Below are positions 62,460 through 64,000 of a stretch of 64,000 nucleotides of DNA, piece after piece. Origin of the DNA: Lachnospiraceae bacterium JLR.KK008 (GTDB lineage Bacteria > Bacillota > Clostridia > Lachnospirales > Lachnospiraceae); NCBI GenBank assembly GCA_037015955.1, contig CP143548.1:551501-615500 (forward strand), written 5' to 3'. Position 1 is the first letter of the stretch, and the number at the start of each line of letters is the position of its first letter. The notes under the pieces were generated by a model. It was not told the origin of the DNA. It was given only the letters and a program-made list of their open reading frames with translations, and did not search any database. The translations under genes and the position numbers were made by a program.

Positions 62460-64000
62460 ATGAAACGAAAGAGAAGACCATTGCTGACCGCGTTTTGTAT
62501 TCCGGTGGCAATTATGATTGCGGCTGTTATTTATAAAGAGATCTATCCTTTTGGGGATCGTTGTTTTTTGCGTGTGGATCTGTACAATCAATACCTGCCT
62601 TTTTTTACGGAATTACAGAGAAAGTTACAGGAGGGCGGCAGTCTGTTTTTTTCCTGGCGTGCCGGTCTGGGCGCTAACTTTCTGGCGCTGTATGCCTATT
62701 ATCTTGCCAGTCCCATGAACTGGCTGCTTGTCCTCTGTCCTCGCGGACTGATGATAGAATTTATGACGCTGCTTATCATTGTTAAAATTGGTCTCTGCGG
62801 GCTCAGCTTTGCCTGGTATCTGAAGCGGCATTATCGCACGGACCGCTATGCGGTCGCACTGTTCGCGGTATTTTATGCGCTGTCCGGTTATCTGTGTGCG
62901 TACAACTGGAACATTATGTGGCTGGACTGCATTATTCTCGCACCGATCATCATTTTGGGACTGGAAGAGCTTGTGTATGGCGGAAAGCCTGTGCGTTATT
63001 GTCTGTCGCTTGGCCTGTCTGTGCTCACGAATTATTATATCTCTATTTTTATCTGCATTTTTCTTATACTGTACTATACAGTGCTGATTCTTCCGCTTTC
63101 TGTGAAAGAAAAATTGAGAAGTCTGAAGCAGTTTGTCCTGTATTCCCTTCTGGCAGGCGGTCTATCCGGTGCAGTCCTGCTGCCGGGGACACTGGCGCTG
63201 CGGGCCACCCGCTTTGATCATGCCGACTTTCCGGACCGTTTTCGATTTTATTTTCATAGTCTGAACGTGGTGGCAAGGCATTGTGTCAATGTGATGCCGG
63301 AGATCCGCAATGCACACTGGCCGAACTTATACTGCGGTGTGGCAGTTTTCCTGCTGCTTCCGGTTTATCTGTGCAGCAGGCGGATCAGCTGGAAAGAAAA
63401 GCTGCCAAGGATCGCACTGCTTGTGATTTTTCTGTTGAGTTTTTCCATAAATATTCTGGAATTTTTGTGGCATGGGCTGAATTTTCCGGACAGCCTTCCG
63501 GCAAGGCAGTCTTTTCTCTATATTTTTCTCGTGCTTACGCTTAGCTTTGAAGGATATTTACACATTTGGGAAATTTCCCGCAGACAGTTGATCGGAATTG
63601 TGTCAGGTGTGATATTTTTTCTGCTCCTGTGCCGGCAGTTGGCGGACGGAGATGATTTTTTAAAAGGCAGTTTTCGCTTCACGATGCTGTATGTGGTGCT
63701 CTATGCGCTGCTCCTCTACTGGCGGGAACGGGGCAGTTTGAAGAGGACTCTGGCGGCGGGACTGCTATCGGCTCTCGTGATTACGGAAGCATCAATGAAT
63801 ACGGTGGAGACCAGTGTCTTTACGACAAGCCGTTCCCAATATCTGGCGCACCAGCAGGCGTTTCAGGCACTTTCAACTGCTGCGCCGCTACAGGATTTGG
63901 AGGAAGCGGTGTTTCCGCGGATGGAACAATATGATTACATGACGAAAAATGACGGGATGCTGGCCGGAGTGGCGACAGCCACATTCTTTTCTTCTACGGT
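62460..64000 (+). CDS. YfhO family membrane protein (3'-truncated by the window)
   Basis: The frame is open to the end of the window, with at least 513 residues. It is a polytopic membrane protein of the YfhO type. The family start is clear: FLRVDLYNQYLPFFTELQRKLQEGGSLFFSWRAGLGANFLALYAYYLASPMNWLL (about 36-90), followed by many hydrophobic segments, for example LALYTNYYISIFICIFLILYY-like TNYYISIFICIFLILYYTVL. B. subtilis YfhO is needed for glycosylation of lipoteichoic acid. It follows the LTA-synthase-like gene by 72 bp, which supports a cell-surface polymer role. AGGAG lies 10 bases before the ATG. Confidence 0.85.
   Translation, partial: MKRKRRPLLTAFCIPVAIMIAAVIYKEIYPFGDRCFLRVDLYNQYLPFFTELQRKLQEGGSLFFSWRAGLGANFLALYAYYLASPMNWLLVLCPRGLMIEFMTLLIIVKIGLCGLSFAWYLKRHYRTDRYAVALFAVFYALSGYLCAYNWNIMWLDCIILAPIIILGLEELVYGGKPVRYCLSLGLSVLTNYYISIFICIFLILYYTVLILPLSVKEKLRSLKQFVLYSLLAGGLSGAVLLPGTLALRATRFDHADFPDRFRFYFHSLNVVARHCVNVMPEIRNAHWPNLYCGVAVFLLLPVYLCSRRISWKEKLPRIALLVIFLLSFSINILEFLWHGLNFPDSLPARQSFLYIFLVLTLSFEGYLHIWEISRRQLIGIVSGVIFFLLLCRQLADGDDFLKGSFRFTMLYVVLYALLLYWRERGSLKRTLAAGLLSALVITEASMNTVETSVFTTSRSQYLAHQQAFQALSTAAPLQDLEEAVFPRMEQYDYMTKNDGMLAGVATATFFSST

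Overview
The window looks like a chromosomal segment of an anaerobic Gram-positive Clostridia, most likely Lachnospiraceae. This is inferred from gene content: AGGAGG-type ribosome binding sites, a YesM/YesN-type two-component system, anaerobic NrdD/NrdG, a zinc-type S14, a KOW-domain gene between map and infA, rpsD inside the alpha operon, and many short lipoproteins. No phage, plasmid, transposase, CRISPR array, tRNA or rRNA was seen.

Region 1 (1-8164) is one tightly overlapping operon, cut at its 5' end: a lactose/cellobiose-type PTS EIIC, a short GrdB-like protein, two tandem M42 peptidase genes (the first has lost every metal ligand), an N4-(beta-N-acetylglucosaminyl)-L-asparaginase, an M20/Sapep dipeptidase, a MupG/DUF871 phospho-glycoside hydrolase homologue, a CutC-family barrel and a YitT membrane protein. 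Together they suggest PTS uptake and cytoplasmic dismantling of a glycosylated amino acid or peptide. This is the best candidate for an undescribed pathway.

Region 2 (8165-16189) holds a MerR regulator with a divergent MATE exporter and a textbook 19-bp-spacer MerR promoter, a divergent ThyX-like protein with an ABC-class ATPase, an ECF sigma factor with a DUF4179-type membrane protein, and an EamA transporter. Region 3 (16234-28524) is a galactoside locus: GH36 alpha-galactosidase, YesMN-like sensor and regulator, a CUT2 ABC transporter and a GH42 beta-galactosidase.

Region 4 (28676-42169) is mixed housekeeping: an Fe-S aldo/keto reductase, two lipoproteins, a Crp/Fnr regulator divergent from nrdDG with a striking operator region (possible NrdR-box pair), a Ca2+-type P-ATPase, small membrane proteins, a methyltransferase and PutP.

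Region 5 (42312-60470) is the S10-spc-alpha ribosomal protein super-operon from rpsJ to rplQ, including secY, adk, map, infA and rpoA. It has two strong promoters with a shared TTGCAA -35 box and a structured leader RNA. Six intergenic spacers hold hairpin-forming elements, three of them tandem arrays with 93-109 bp periods; several begin exactly at a stop codon. These arrays are the most unusual structural feature. Region 6 (60621-64000) has an LTA-synthase-like sulfatase-fold protein and the 5' part of a YfhO-family membrane protein that runs off the window.
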